This document shows positions 11,010 to 21,890 of a stretch of DNA of 64,000 nucleotides, in pieces; position 1 is the stretch's first letter, and every line of letters begins with the position of its first letter. A program made the position numbers and the translations under genes. The DNA is from Bigelowiella natans CCMP2755. Taxonomy: Eukaryota > Cercozoa > Chlorarachniophyceae. The stretch spans positions 184,999-248,998 of the forward strand of contig ADNK01000489.1 of the NCBI GenBank assembly GCA_000320545.1, in the 5' to 3' direction. The notes beneath the pieces were generated by a model. The model was not told the origin of the DNA. It saw nothing but the letters and a program-made list of their open reading frames with translations, and did no database searches.

Positions 11010-11330
11010 TCACGAACAATTAAGATACATGTAGCCTGGATTGCAGTGACCAGACGGGGTGTAAATGCCTATTCCCGAGGATACGTAGCTGAATTGATAT
11101 CCAGGGCACTCTTCAATACGCGACTCTCTCCCAGAGTACGACAGCACCATAGGATTAAGAAGGAGGTATACGGTGGGGTCGCAGCACCAACGGTGCTTAT
11201 GGCCTCCACAAGAAAGATATCCAAGCTGGCGGCAAGCAACTAGAGCTATTTTAGTATCAGCCCCACAGAGAGGGTCCCATCCATTTGGACTCACAAAATG
11301 CCCCATATCTATCTCTGGGACTCCGGTCTC
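11010..11330 (-). CDS. SRCR (scavenger receptor cysteine-rich) domain exon
   Basis: The frame contains GWDPLCGADTKIALVACRQL followed by GYLSCGG, the hallmark WxxVC...VxCRQLGY core of SRCR domains. SGRESRIEECPGYQF follows, equivalent to the GxESxLxxC strand, and a C-terminal Cys in YMYLNCS. At least eight Cys are present. SRCR domains are extracellular ligand-binding modules, so a secreted or surface protein is inferred. The N-terminal strand of the domain (GRVEV-like) should lie upstream but was not located with confidence. A candidate downstream exon (about 10579-10842, minus) reads NKKGSNQTKDGVEHARISVN and could be a cytosolic tail. The gene model is therefore partial. Confidence 0.65.
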   Translation of the reverse strand, partial: ETGVPEIDMGHFVSPNGWDPLCGADTKIALVACRQLGYLSCGGHKHRWCCDPTVYLLLNPMVLSYSGRESRIEECPGYQFSYVSSGIGIYTPSGHCNPGYMYLNCS

Positions 11331-11339
11331 TGTAGAATC

Positions 11340-12540
11340 TGTCTTCCAAGATATGTTGTTGTGTTAAGGCAGAAAGTTGGAGAACTTGTTCGCGATGCAA
11401 ACTGGGTCTTAATGTTCCCGGTGAAAGCGTAGATGCAGGGCTAATCTTCGGTGATGGAATATGAATAGCGACAGTGATGTGGCCACCGTTGGTGCAGCGG
11501 TTGCATAGTCATAACAAAACGTGATTCCAAGTCACTGAGGAACTGAATCATTCAAGGGCTCAAAGTTGGCAGGTTTCGTTCTTAGCATACTGCATTCCCA
11601 ACCAGTGTAATTTGTAGTAATAGGACACGGACTCTATAACCTAATAGATATGTCAATGATGAAAGATGTGGCGAATATTTTTGAATTGTACAAAGTGAAA
11701 ACAATAGCGAAGTTTTCTGCGACACATATTATAGTATCAGAGACGCAAACGCAACTACTGCCCCAAAATGAATGAAGAAGGAAGTTAAATCAATGTCGGG
11801 GTTTTCTGAAGCTGTTTGGTCACTTTCTCTTCATGATAAGCCAAAGGAATCGGTACCTTTTCGAATAATCCAAGCTGAACATCTTCGAACTCTGTCGGCA
11901 AAATTGATGAGACTACCTTTCGCAGCGGTTTCGATTTTCGAGTCAACTTTTTTTGTGTCTTCCAGCAAGAATCCATTGGTTTTTTTGTCGTAGTTTCTCT
12001 ACGAACAACATGCAATTTGGAACTTGCGACTACCTAAAACTTGCCGCATCAAACCACGAACGCCCTTGTAACAAGAGCGAGTCCGCACACACCTCGGCTT
12101 CACGCTCGAGGTAAAGAATGTCATAAGAGAAGATCCAGATGATGCTCATTTACCCACTGCGACATGCACATTTACGGTAAATACGTAGAGAGCGCGCTAC
12201 ATTTTTATTCCCGTCCCGTGCTCAAAACCCAGGGAGTAAGCCATACGGCAGCAGCGCTGGTACGTCACGACGGGGGTGCGAACACGAAACGGTGGTGTGA
12301 GATGTAAAGGAAGGAAGGGAGGAAGGGAAGAGAAAAGAAGGGAAAGGGGTTCATTTGGAATGGAATCGAGGGAGGGCTGACTAGCCAATGAATTATATGC
12401 ACACGCACGCACGGACACACACACACGTCAGCATTTCTACATCATCATAATAGTGGGAAATAATCCTGCACTCTGCAGCAACATTTTAGGCTCAGTAGGA
12501 TAGCATGTACGTTGGCTTCTTCTTCTGGGTCTTTATTCTT
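11340..12540. other. No gene supported
   Basis: Possible 5' exons of the SRCR gene at the left end. Short open frames at 11772-12015 occur on both strands, but none has family resemblance or convincing splice sites. The stretch 12300-12350 is purine-rich (GGAA/GGGA) on the plus strand. Confidence 0.4.
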
Positions 12541-12543
12541 CCA

Positions 12544-12544
12544 C

Positions 12545-12589
<45 letters not shown>
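12544..12589. repeat. (TC)n microsatellite
   Basis: About 22 TC units upstream of the ACL5-like gene. Confidence 0.95.
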
Positions 12590-12591
<2 letters not shown>

Positions 12592-12752
12592 ACACATTTC
12601 TCAGACTTATCGCAATGAGCGGCCAAAGCAAACAGGATGATAAAAGCATCAAGCTTGGATTGGTGAATAGTTGCATCTTATGATCCCTCCAGTTTAGCGC
12701 AGGATAGTTTGATCATCATCATCATCGTCATCATCATTATCATCAGCAACTC

Positions 12753-13546
12753 ATGGAGAATCAAGCTGAAGGCTTAAGGAGACACATTCAGGTTGATGAA
12801 CTCTACTTTTCAGGTATTTTCAGATGGAAGAAGAGTATATACAGTTTTTCGTACATAGCAACTAATATACTCTCACTTAAACGCAGGAAAATCTGCTTTC
12901 CAGGAGAATGCGGTTGTAAAGACCACTGTAAGTTTAACCCCCTCCTCCCTTATGAAATCGATGCTCGTTTGCTCATCAATGGCAAATCATATCGCACGAA
13001 GATAAAATACGTATTCTACTTATATTCAGACCTTTGGTCGTGCTCTGTTTATGGACAAGCAAATTCAGAGCTCTGAAATTGATGAGTTACCCGCTACATT
13101 AATAGACTCGTTAATTTTTACTGTCTCATAAGTTGTTTGGAATTTCAGATTCATTTATCATGAGTCACTCGTGAAACCTGCAATGACGTTACATTCGAAC
13201 CCCAAGTAAGAATCACATTCACATTCCGGGCCGTTCCTGCATCTGTAAATTAAACGGGCTATATGAAACAGGCGTGTCTTCATAGGGGGGGGGGGCGAGT
13301 TTGCAACTGCGCGTGAGGTACTTGGTCAGCATCCATGCTGGTTATGATATCGGAGCTTAAGACATCTTCTTGCTGCATTTTATATCAGGTTTTGAAGTAT
13401 AAGTCAGTCGAGGAGTGCGTCATGGTAATTCTTTCATTTTCTGATTGAAGTCTCAGCTAAGAGCGATTTGTAGCTATTTGCTTATTGTTTCCCGACAATC
13501 GATAAGGTTGATATCGACGAAGAAGCCTGTAAAATATGCATCAAGG

Positions 13547-13592
<46 letters not shown>

Positions 13593-15083
13593 TGGCTGAG
13601 ACGATGGCCATACGGGAGTTCAACTTCAATATTATTCTTCGTCCTCAATTATTTCGCGCATTGGTCCACCTTGTCTTAGCCGTTGTTGTGAGGCAGATTG
13701 TGAATGATGTCTCAGGAGCTTCCCACATGGCACGATGGTTGCATAGAGGACAAAAGACTCAAGGCAAAACACACTTACTTGTCGAAGAAAATACAGATAT
13801 TATTGTTCTTGCACTGTAGTGTACGCTGTAACAAACACACACTTGGATTTATGCAGGTGATTTACGGGGATGCATTCAAGTATTTGTATGAATGCAAAGA
13901 GAAGTTTGACGTTGTAATCATGGACATCGCTGGTATGTACTGAAGTACCGAGAAATAATGGGAAAGGAACATCGGCCTACCTGACGCTCCTTCCCCCCCC
14001 CTCCTTTCCCTCTCTCTCCAGACCCCGTCGAGGCCGGGCCAGGCTACAAACTCTATACCAAAGGTCCTGATGGTGGTGGTGGTGGTGGTGCATTAATATT
14101 ATAGGGATCGGAAGTTTTGGAGAAGACGGAGATAATTCTAGCATTGAAAAAAAAAAATGTTGGATTTCTCTTTTTCGAAGTTAGCCTGCCCCTTATACGT
14201 AGTAGAGGCATTGGTGTTTCGGTCTTATTGTTGGACGGATGAATAAATAGTCCTTTTTGGATATGGCCTGTGACTGGATGTTGATGAAAGTCACCCCCTC
14301 TCTCCTCCTCCTCCTCCTCATCCTCCTCCTCCTCCTCCTCCTCCTCATCCTACCAAGCCTAAATCTGATCTGAACAATCTGATTTCCACCCCTTTCTGAA
14401 ACTTTTTTGCTATTATTAAACACACTTCCCATCACCTAGAGTTCTACTGCCAAGTAGCGGACAACATACTGAATGAGGGCGGACTGCTTGTGACCCAATC
14501 AACAGTAATTTATGACAAGCTTGCGATTCATTCGATTGGGGCAAACAAAAATCTCATTCGTCATTGCATCCCGTCTGATGGCGATTTTGCAAACTGTTCA
14601 GGCTTGTGATGTGCTCAATGGGAACAAATCCTTTGCAACGATCCACAACACTCTCAAGTCTGCTTTCGACAAGTACTCATCATTAAAACCATACTCTCGT
14701 CATCATCATCTGCTGTGATGCACGTAAGAAAAACTAACCAGGATCCCCTTCCTTCCCTTCTAGCGTGTTCCCGTACCGTGCTTTTATCGTCTCCTTTGGG
14801 GGCCCTTGGGGGTAAGAAAAGAGAATGTGTATTCATCTATTGTTATGGCATATCGTCTTCACAGTATAAATTTAGTTATTACAAATGGAAAGATACTTCA
14901 TTGCACTTTCTGCTATTATTCTTGATTGATGCTATCGATCCTTGCAGCTTCAACTTAGCATGGCGCAGTCACAAGAGTCTTCCTAATAAGCCGACCGATA
15001 TCTCAACCGATGAAATCGATAAACGGTTCTGTGCCTGCACGCCTATTTTTTCTTTAACGAAGGAAAGTTACCCAAACATCTAA
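12753..15083 (+). CDS. Thermospermine/spermine synthase, ACL5 type
   Basis: Aminopropyltransferase that moves an aminopropyl group from decarboxylated S-adenosylmethionine to a polyamine. In-phase exons: 12887-12927, 13030-13085, 13149-13205, 13272-13317, 13389-13424, 13507-13545, 13716-13763, 13857-13932, 14022-14063, 14440-14504, 14602-14672, 14764-14811 and 14948 onward. Landmarks: TFGRALFMDKQIQSSEIDEF, FIYHESLVKPAM, the glycine-rich RVFIGGGGEFATARE, DIDEEACKICIK, VIYGDAFKYL, the diagnostic MDIADPVEAGPGYKLYTKEF and FGGPWGFNLAW. DPVEAGP-YxLYTxEF is characteristic of plant/algal ACL5 rather than classical spermidine synthase. The N-terminal exon(s) near 12753 and the C-terminus are less certain; a last exon near 15335-15401 (SHEGLFSSFHDRESLL) may replace the 15083 stop. 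The four Gly codons sit on an 11-G run, and the 13716-13763 exon seems to end at a GC donor. Confidence 0.88.
13555..13589. repeat. (TA)n microsatellite in an intron
   Basis: TA array immediately downstream of the 13507-13545 exon of the ACL5-like gene. Confidence 0.95.
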
Positions 15084-15468
15084 ATATCTCCCCATCGTTC
15101 AGTATATCAGAGCGTCATGAAAAGAAAGCAAAAGATACAAAGGTTATTGACTGAAATGTGAATCCGAGATTAATGTCGTCATTTGGGTAATCGATGGTCA
15201 CTGACAAAGAGTTATAATATTAGTTTTATGACGGCGAGACCCACCAGGGAATATTCAATCTTCCAAAGCACATCCGTAAATGTAATATCATGATTTGGAT
15301 TTCCAGTCTTCTGAAAATTACTGCAAATCTAAAGATACGTTTGTACCCTTTAGTCATGAAGGATTGTTCTCAAGTTTCCACGATCGAGAATCCCTGCTAC
15401 ATGGTATTTAATTTGTATCTTTTTGCTTGTACGTCCACCATCTCCAGTAGATATTCGGCATATCAATA

Positions 15469-15473
<5 letters not shown>

Positions 15474-15508
<35 letters not shown>
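15474..15508. repeat. (TC)n microsatellite
   Basis: TC array just past the ACL5-like gene. Confidence 0.95.
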
Positions 15509-15510
<2 letters not shown>

Positions 15511-15784
15511 TCTAACCCTTCCTCTGCTAACACTCTTATTTCGTTTATCCTTCTTTCTCTTCTCTTTGTTATTTGACACAAATTAGGAATATGGTGCCCT
15601 CGAAACGTGAAACATAACGAGCAAGTAGCGGTGAAATTTTCAAGAAATAATATCAATGCGCCTTCCAGAGAGCTTTATGCGACGACTGGGCTTTTTTATT
15701 ACAAGTAAAGCCAGCCTGATTTTACGTTGCATGTTGTAGCTTAAAAAGGAAGCGTGCACATATATTGATAGCAGGCATAGACAT

Positions 15785-15862
15785 GAGGTGGATGTAATGA
15801 AATGATTACATTCTTTCAATTTTCATCCTAATATTCGGCAGTGCAAAGTTGCGACTACATAT
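15785..15862 (+). repeat. Dispersed short repeat, copy 1
   Basis: Contains GATGTAATGAAATGATTACA, a 7-bp inverted repeat ATGTAAT...ATTACAT with a 6-nt loop, followed by TTTCAATTTTCATCCTAAT and a diverged GCAGTGCAAAGTTGCGACTA tail. Same order as copies 2 and 3. Confidence 0.7.
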
Positions 15863-15935
15863 ATATGTGTATGCGAAGCTCAGACGAATGCGGGTGCCAT
15901 ACACTAGACTCGATCACGTCCATACACATAGAGCA

Positions 15936-15937
<2 letters not shown>

Positions 15938-15977
<40 letters not shown>
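15938..15977. repeat. (AT)n microsatellite
   Basis: AT array between copies of the dispersed repeat. Confidence 0.95.
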
Positions 15978-15979
<2 letters not shown>

Positions 15980-16049
15980 AATATATGTATCAATGGACGC
16001 TACGTCACATGCTATCTATGTAGGTAGCCCTATATATTCCACTATATAT

Positions 16050-16138
16050 GAGACGGATGTAATAAAATTGCCAAATGTTTTAAATTTTTTCAATGGTGAT
16101 CCTAATGTAGCTATGCAGAGCAGCGACTACAGCGCTTA
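16050..16138 (+). repeat. Dispersed short repeat, copy 2
   Basis: GAGACGGATGTAATAAAAT, then TTTTTTCAATGGTGATCCTA, then ATGTAGCTATGCAGAGCAGC and GACTACAGCGCTTA. Tandem with copy 3, separated by a short TA stretch. Confidence 0.85.
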
Positions 16139-16148
16139 TATATATATG

Positions 16149-16228
16149 AGACGGATGTAATGAAGAATTAAATTTTTTCAATGGTCATCCTGATGTAGCT
16201 GTGCAATGCAGCGGCTACAGCGCTAATG
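16149..16228 (+). repeat. Dispersed short repeat, copy 3
   Basis: GAGACGGATGTAATGAAGAA, then TTTTTTCAATGGTCATCCTG, then ATGTAGCTGTGCAATGCAGC and GGCTACAGCGCTAATG. Nearly the same as copy 2 over about 80 bp. Confidence 0.85.
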
Positions 16229-16481
16229 TTACATCTGTTGGTTTCTGCCACCACGTGCTTCATGCATTTGAAAGCGTCCTCATGCGACCGATGTTGCTGC
16301 GCACTGCGCGCAGCAGTTCTGGAGTCCTTTTCAGCCTTTGTCAGCTTATATATATGTATATATATATATGTATATACATGCATGTGAAATATACCACATG
16401 CACATACACGCACAGAGAGGATGAAAACGAATAAACACAACAGAAGCACTGTAGCCGCCGCTCACTGCATAGCTACATTGA

Positions 16482-16532
16482 GATGACTAATGAAAAGATG
16501 TAATCATTTCATTACATCCATCTCACATGTCA
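16482..16532 (-). repeat. Dispersed short repeat, copy 4 (inverted, partial)
   Basis: GATGTAATCATTTCATTACA followed by TCCATCTCACATGT is the reverse complement of the GAGACGGATGTAATGAAATG end. The inverted repeat ATGTAAT...ATTACAT is intact. Confidence 0.7.
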
Positions 16533-16920
16533 TGATCCTGAATGGTTGATGCTATATATATGAGCAAGCCCGAGCAAATTTATAGTAGCGCGCGGGCGAC
16601 AAACATGGCAAATAACCCTCGGCAAATACGCAATAGAACTTATTCCATCTATTGGGTTGCAGTAGTTAAAATAGAGAAACCAAAGTGTGTCGTCATTGTA
16701 TCTAATCAACGTTGAACGTATGTGCGGCAGCCCAAGACGAGGAATGCTAGCAAAAGTCATGTACAACCAGCAAACATGGTCATTGAAGATATGCCTACGT
16801 TTATTGGTTCGCTGTGAATGCAACTGAACTTAGACGTTTGTCTACGCGATGCAGTGATTGAAAAGCTTGAATCTGCAAAATACATATTTCGCGGAGTCAA
16901 AAACGTATTTCGAAAATCTC
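16533..16920. other. No gene supported
   Basis: Spacer between repeat copy 4 and the 3' end of the basic nuclear-protein gene; short open frames on both strands lack any recognisable feature. Confidence 0.4.
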
Positions 16921-16924
16921 GATA

Positions 16925-17843
16925 CTAATTTTCAAACCCTACCTTCAAATCTTTGCCCCTTGCAGCTACTAACTGGGAGCGCGGGCAAACAGATTCATGA
17001 GAATTCATTGACAATGCGGCCTCTTGCATGTGAGAAAACATCTCAATTTTAGATTGGAGGTCATTACTCCCTAGCTTTTTTTGTAGCTTTGAAAGAATAG
17101 AAAGCTCCGCCTGCCTGCGGTACTTCGACACACGAGCACGCAATATCTCTCGCACCTAAACATAAAGTTAAATCCTTAAGAACGATAGATCTCTTCAGTC
17201 AGCTTTTTACCACCTGCCTAGAAGTTACGGAGCCAGAAGAAGAATTGTGGGTTGGCGCTAAAGATTTTCCTCTGACAGTTTCTTTCATTCTCGCGGATTT
17301 GATTCCAGTTTTTCCTAGGAGCCACAGGTCTGATGATGCCGGAGAAGCAAGAGAAACGGTGGACTGGCTTGATGAGCTCGCAAACGACGAAGGGGATCCT
17401 TGACTCGCCACTACTTGTTTTCTCCCTTGATCCCAAGATGGACTTATATCACTTCGACGGTCTCCAGTCCTGTTGTTGCTTCTAACCCTCTCCAGCTTAG
17501 GAAGAGAAGAGTCGAGAACTCTGCTACAGATTGTTTTCGTGACGGGGTTTCTGGGAGGAGTCACAAATAATTCGGCTCTGGGATCTTGTGAAGTAGTAGG
17601 ACGCACCATTCTAGTATGGCAAATACGATTTCTTCGACTCTATAGTGATAATTATTACTCTTTAGAAACGACACCGAGGAGTAGTAACAATAAATGCTAC
17701 GCTAAATTCCAGACCTTCTTCTTCTTCGGCAGGGACTTAAGAGCGGCATCTCGTTTCCTCTTCTCCCTCTTAGTCGTGGGAAGTTTCACTGGAGCAGGCT
17801 CATGCGCTGCTGCAGCTTGACACAGGATGAGTAAAGATTCCAT
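16925..17843 (-). CDS. Basic, probably nuclear protein of unknown family
   Basis: Three exons agree in phase. The first starts at Met 17843 (MESLLILCQAAAAHEPAPVK) and ends in a strong bipartite-like nuclear signal, KREKRKRDAALKSLPKKKK, at a GTCTGG donor near 17730. The second (about 17220-17639) runs from SRRNRICHTRMVRPTTSQD through a long Ser/Thr/Arg-rich disordered stretch to SVTSRQ. The third (17155 to the stop at 16925) starts VREILRARVSKYRRQAEL, a predicted amphipathic helix, then AELSILSKLQKKLGSNDLQS. Length is about 270 residues. No domain recognised. Composition suggests a chromatin-, RNA- or kinetochore-associated protein, which is only an inference. Confidence 0.55.
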
Positions 17844-17899
17844 GCTAAGACAAAACTGTTTCAGTACAATGAAATCACTTCATTACACTTCGTACCCAT

Positions 17900-18780
17900 C
17901 GCTTATCAACTGATCAAACCCCCGCACCCCCTCTCAATTTTCATCCATTTTCGTTTCCCCCTTCCTTCTTCGACTTGCCTAAACCTCTTCTGGAAAGGCA
18001 CTGTCGGAGGTCATCGAATTCCATTCATATGTCTACCTTGGAGTGAGGACAGGAGGGGTGCAGCGAGGGTGGCTGTGCTGAATAATTGGGAGCAGTATCC
18101 GTCCCAAAAACGCCATTTCAGTCTAAATATCTCAGTTGTGAGTCGATTTCAAGCTAAAAACCATTGCAATGACGATTTTCCCAGAAATCAAGTGCGATGA
18201 AGTATTACCCATCAGCTCTTTTAAAAAAAATCGCGGCAATGAGCCTGACTACCTCAAAAGATAAAAGATCTCAAAAGATCTCTGGATATTTCAGGCGGAT
18301 TGCGAACGTGGAATTCCACCTAATTTCATCCGCTACTTTCGTAACAATCCGGAGATTCCGGGATTCGCACAGGAAGGCCCGGCGGGATTTTTCTCCTTGG
18401 TGTCCCCTCTCGTGCGGGCAGGTCGTACTGCATCCTGTACCAAACCAAAATGCTCCAGCAAAACAGATCAAGGAAAAATTCGATTAACAATTAATAAAGC
18501 GCGGCAGACTCCAAAATCGAGTACGTGTTATTCCAGGAAAAAAATGATCATGTGTAACGCGCAAGAAGAGGGTCCAATCCTCAGATAACGAGGGGCCAAC
18601 AAAAACATTCCTGTGAAAAAAGACACATACTTGTTGTCGCAAGAGAGGGATGCCCTAGAATTTCCTAACATTTTGTGATTCCTTAAAAAATACCAACATC
18701 GATTACTGCCCAACATCACCGGCAGCAAGTGTTTTCGCCAGGGGGTGGGGGGTGAGCAAAACTGAAAGCATCATTTACTG
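17900..18780. other. No gene supported
   Basis: Upstream flank of the basic-protein gene. Short frames on both strands at 18197-18728 show no domain, no clear splice sites and no repeat coding bias. Confidence 0.4.
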
Positions 18781-18844
18781 GTGTATCCAGGTGTTTACTC
18801 CGTTGACAAGCTTTAAGGTTTCCACGAGAGAGAGGCAAACAAAT

Positions 18845-19060
18845 ATGGAGATCGTGACTGCGTCACATCTGGAGGACGAGAAGCTATTAGAGCTAGTTGA
18901 GCTGTACACGCAAATTGATAGTCTAAATACTAGAAATAGACGCACCACCCTGCGAAGATTCTTCAAGAAGTTGAAGATAGGGTCCCATAGCTGCTTAGGA
19001 AGAACATTATGGAGGTGTTTCAGAAAACATTCCAGCAGAGAACGGGTTTGTTATGTTTAA
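18845..19060 (+). CDS. Candidate small open frame or first exon
   Basis: Met at 18845 begins MEIVTASHLEDEKLLELVEL, continuing to RRFFKKLKIGSHSCLG and a TAA stop at 19060 (71 codons). The first half is acidic-helical and the rest basic. It could be exon 1 of a gene, but no downstream partner was found before the island at 19.6 kb. No family recognised. Confidence 0.25.
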   Translation: MEIVTASHLEDEKLLELVELYTQIDSLNTRNRRTTLRRFFKKLKIGSHSCLGRTLWRCFRKHSSRERVCYV

Positions 19061-19600
19061 GAGTAACGTTATTTACAGATGCCTATCGTCTGCATTACTG
19101 AGTCAGATTTGTTTTCATACAGCTACAAGAAAGAATGGCAAATTTTATTGCATGCGTCTCGTATACAGTTAAGGATGGATCAAGAAATAACAGTTGCACC
19201 TATGGTAGAATAAATTGATAAATTTTCTTGTCGTCCTCTCGCATCTTTTGCATTTTTATCCAATACTATGCAATATCGGACCTACTACCTATTCCTCAAA
19301 CTCGCGACGATCAAGTAAATTTTTGCCTTCGTAAGATACAGTGTGGACGTTAATTAGGGCATCTCTAATCTACAGTTATATATCCTAGTAGCATCCTAAG
19401 TAAGAGGTATCGTTGTCGCTCCTATGCGGTCGTTTGCTGACAGAATTGTAATTTAGCTGGATCTGTCTGTAGCATCAAAATCACATGTCGCTAAATCGCA
19501 CATTTGCGGAAGAAATTTTAATTTAGAATCTTTTAATAGAAATGGTAGATCAAAAGTATTTTCAAAATTGATAATTTGTTCCCTTCTGCACATCTAGTCG
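19061..19600. other. Intergenic, nothing recognised
   Basis: AT-rich sequence with no supported exon, RNA gene or array. Confidence 0.45.
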
Positions 19601-20350
19601 CAAAGTTAGTTAAGCCATGATGAGATGAAAGCACAGCATCCCAGCAAGCATTCACGCATTGGTGTATGCACTGCACACTTGCGGGATCAATCACCAGCTA
19701 CAGATGGGATGCAGCAGGCATGCTGGTCGCATCGGGGTGACGTTGTCACTGCTGTAGACTTTTGCCTGTCGTGCTAGCATGGCACGTCGCAATTGCAGCT
19801 TGGGTTACAGATTGACCTAGCTAGCTAGTGACATCACAACACAACACGTATAAATGATTGTGTGCTAGCTCTAGAGCTGTCATCACACCATCACAGTCAT
19901 ATGTCGGATGCGACATGCACGCCAGCCAGATCGAATGGACACTATCAAGACGCTTCCCATACTAGCATAGCTAGACAGCGTGCACGCGCTAGCGCGATGC
20001 CTGTGGTCGACGCTGAGAAAACAGCGCAGCAACCTGTGGCCTGTGTGGTGTCATGGCGTGCGATGCGGCCATGATGTGAGAACAGAGCTAGCCGCAAAGA
20101 GTCACAGAAAAGCAAAAGAATCAAATTGCAAGCATGCGCTGCTCTAGTGCTGACATGGTGCACTCTAGCACTGTGCACTACATCTAGGTCCAAACTTTCA
20201 AACATTCATGCATGCTAGCATGCGAAGCAAAGCTGGGATTTGCAATGTGACGGGAGGTGTTGCTCGAGACTTTCAATCTTGACATTCAAAATGAAACATG
20301 CAAGAGGACATGGAGAAAGAAGGGCGACTGAGCGTACGGATCGGCGACGG
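19600..20350. other. Palindrome-rich noncoding island
   Basis: Dense in CTAG, GCTAGC, GCATGC and GCGC words (for example AGCTAGCTAG near 19820 and GCATGCTAGCATGCG at 20211-20225), with no microsatellites and no supported coding. The same texture recurs in other intergenic islands of this window. Confidence 0.5.
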
Positions 20351-20384
20351 GATGGCTAGATGGGATCATTCGCAAAGAGCACCA

Positions 20385-21356
20385 TCAATGTATGGAATTG
20401 AAACGATCCATGTCTGTGAATCTAGGAGCTAAACTGGGAGCAGCTGTTCGCATCTTCATGACCCTTGATGTTGCTTGGATGGCAAGACTGCAACTGTCTC
20501 TGCACGGTGCAAATGTCATCGAAGTGTGCTCCTCGAAACCGTATCCTTTTCCAGTTGCTATGGCATCTTGATTCGCTCCTAGGAAGAATGCTGTGAAATC
20601 CTCTTCCTTGCGAGCCTTTTCAAGCTCGCTCTTGAGAGTTTCAGCGTTCTTCACGGACATGTTGTCCTCTCCGTCTGTGAGTAGCATGAAATTCTGGACA
20701 ATCTTTCCAGAGGGCTTCTCATCTTGCATCTCTTCTAAGCCCTTCAAATGTGATTTGACATTGGATTTCAGATGTCCTAACCGTTCAAAGGCTGTATCGA
20801 TTAGCCTGGTCAGTCCTCTTGGCTTGAGCCAATGTTTCAACTCCTTGTACGTTGGCAAGCGGGCTTTCAAAATATCAACATTCTCTAACCGTATCTCGGC
20901 CTCATTATCGAAAGTAGTCAATGAAACGAAGGTTGGAACTTTTGTCTCTTCTGCTGTTTTCTTTTGCTCGACCAGGAGATTGAATATCTGCTCCACGGTG
21001 CCAGATCCCATAGCGGACATTGAGCCTGACCGGTCGATCACGATCTCTACGAAAGTTGCTATTGGTGACTCAGCATTCGATGTAGTTTGCTTCGATGAGG
21101 AAGCTGCTCTGGTCGTCGCCGGAGATTTTCCGGTTTCAGGGAGCTGGACCCATTCATTTTCTTCGACAGCCAGACCTCTCTTCGAAGTCATTCCCTCTCG
21201 AGGTTGCTCACGTATGTGGACTTCATCGTTCCTTTTAACTGCTTTGATGTGTTCCTGTCGTGTTGATGACATGTCTGCGTTCGGGTTGTGGTGGTCTGTG
21301 TTCGGGTTGCGGTGGTCTACGGGGTTATGGTGGATAATAGACGTTGCGTTTCTCAT
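20385..21356 (-). CDS. Von Willebrand factor A (VWA) domain protein, intronless
   Basis: Single uninterrupted frame of about 323 codons. The N-terminal 100 residues are low complexity with tandem HHNPxxDHRNPN-type repeats. The VWA domain begins at FVEIVIDRSGSMSAMGSGTV, with the MIDAS triad DRSGS (DxSxS). A later Thr/Asp segment reads GLTRLIDTAFERLG and the third motif NFMLLTDGEDNMS. It ends in AFFLGANQDAIATGKGYGF, a phrase typical of bacterial- and phage-type VWA proteins. VWA domains bind ligands through a metal ion; no partner is indicated here. Start chosen at ATG 21356; a GTG at 21363 and an upstream splice acceptor (TTCTCCAG) are alternatives. Absence of visible introns sets it apart from every confident neighbour. 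Confidence 0.8.
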   Translation of the reverse strand: MRNATSIIHHNPVDHRNPNTDHHNPNADMSSTRQEHIKAVKRNDEVHIREQPREGMTSKRGLAVEENEWVQLPETGKSPATTRAASSSKQTTSNAESPIATFVEIVIDRSGSMSAMGSGTVEQIFNLLVEQKKTAEETKVPTFVSLTTFDNEAEIRLENVDILKARLPTYKELKHWLKPRGLTRLIDTAFERLGHLKSNVKSHLKGLEEMQDEKPSGKIVQNFMLLTDGEDNMSVKNAETLKSELEKARKEEDFTAFFLGANQDAIATGKGYGFEEHTSMTFAPCRDSCSLAIQATSRVMKMRTAAPSLAPRFTDMDRFNSIH

Positions 21357-21419
21357 CCCATTCACCTTCGGCTTGAAGGGCTGGAGAAGAAATTATCTCG
21401 TCCTCGGCTTGAAAAAATA

Positions 21420-21890
21420 AGGTGAAACGGAGGCGATTTCCCCCTCTAAGTGGGTCTTATCTCATGTTCATCCATTTCTCGGGGCATCAGCATAACAGAA
21501 GAAATAAAGAAGAAGATAAGCGACGCACGTATGGATTATCTACAGATCTGGAGCCGATCTTTTATTTCCTTCTAAATTTCGGCCGCCAATTACTTCCATT
21601 GCCGCTGGGAGCAAATTCTGTCATTTCTATTTCAGACAAATAATTGATGTAGGAATATCGAATGGATCATGGGATATTGATCTCGTTTTGCATCTCGAAA
21701 CTACAACAACATTGGTAACCCATATTTATTAATATAATAAAAAATACGAAGTATTTGGGTTATAAAACTTTCTACTGGCCCATGTCCATTATAAGAAGAG
21801 GTCCCAGTCTCCCGTTCCAAATCCCTCAGGAGGAACAAGGGAGGAGGAGGAGGAGGAGGAGGAGGACGAGGTGCCAGGGCTTAAGCGAGC
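21420..21890. other. Spacer between the VWA gene and kaptin
   Basis: Divergent intergenic region of about 500 bp holding a GGA/GAG purine repeat at about 21838-21866. A shared promoter region is plausible but no element was identified. Confidence 0.4.
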
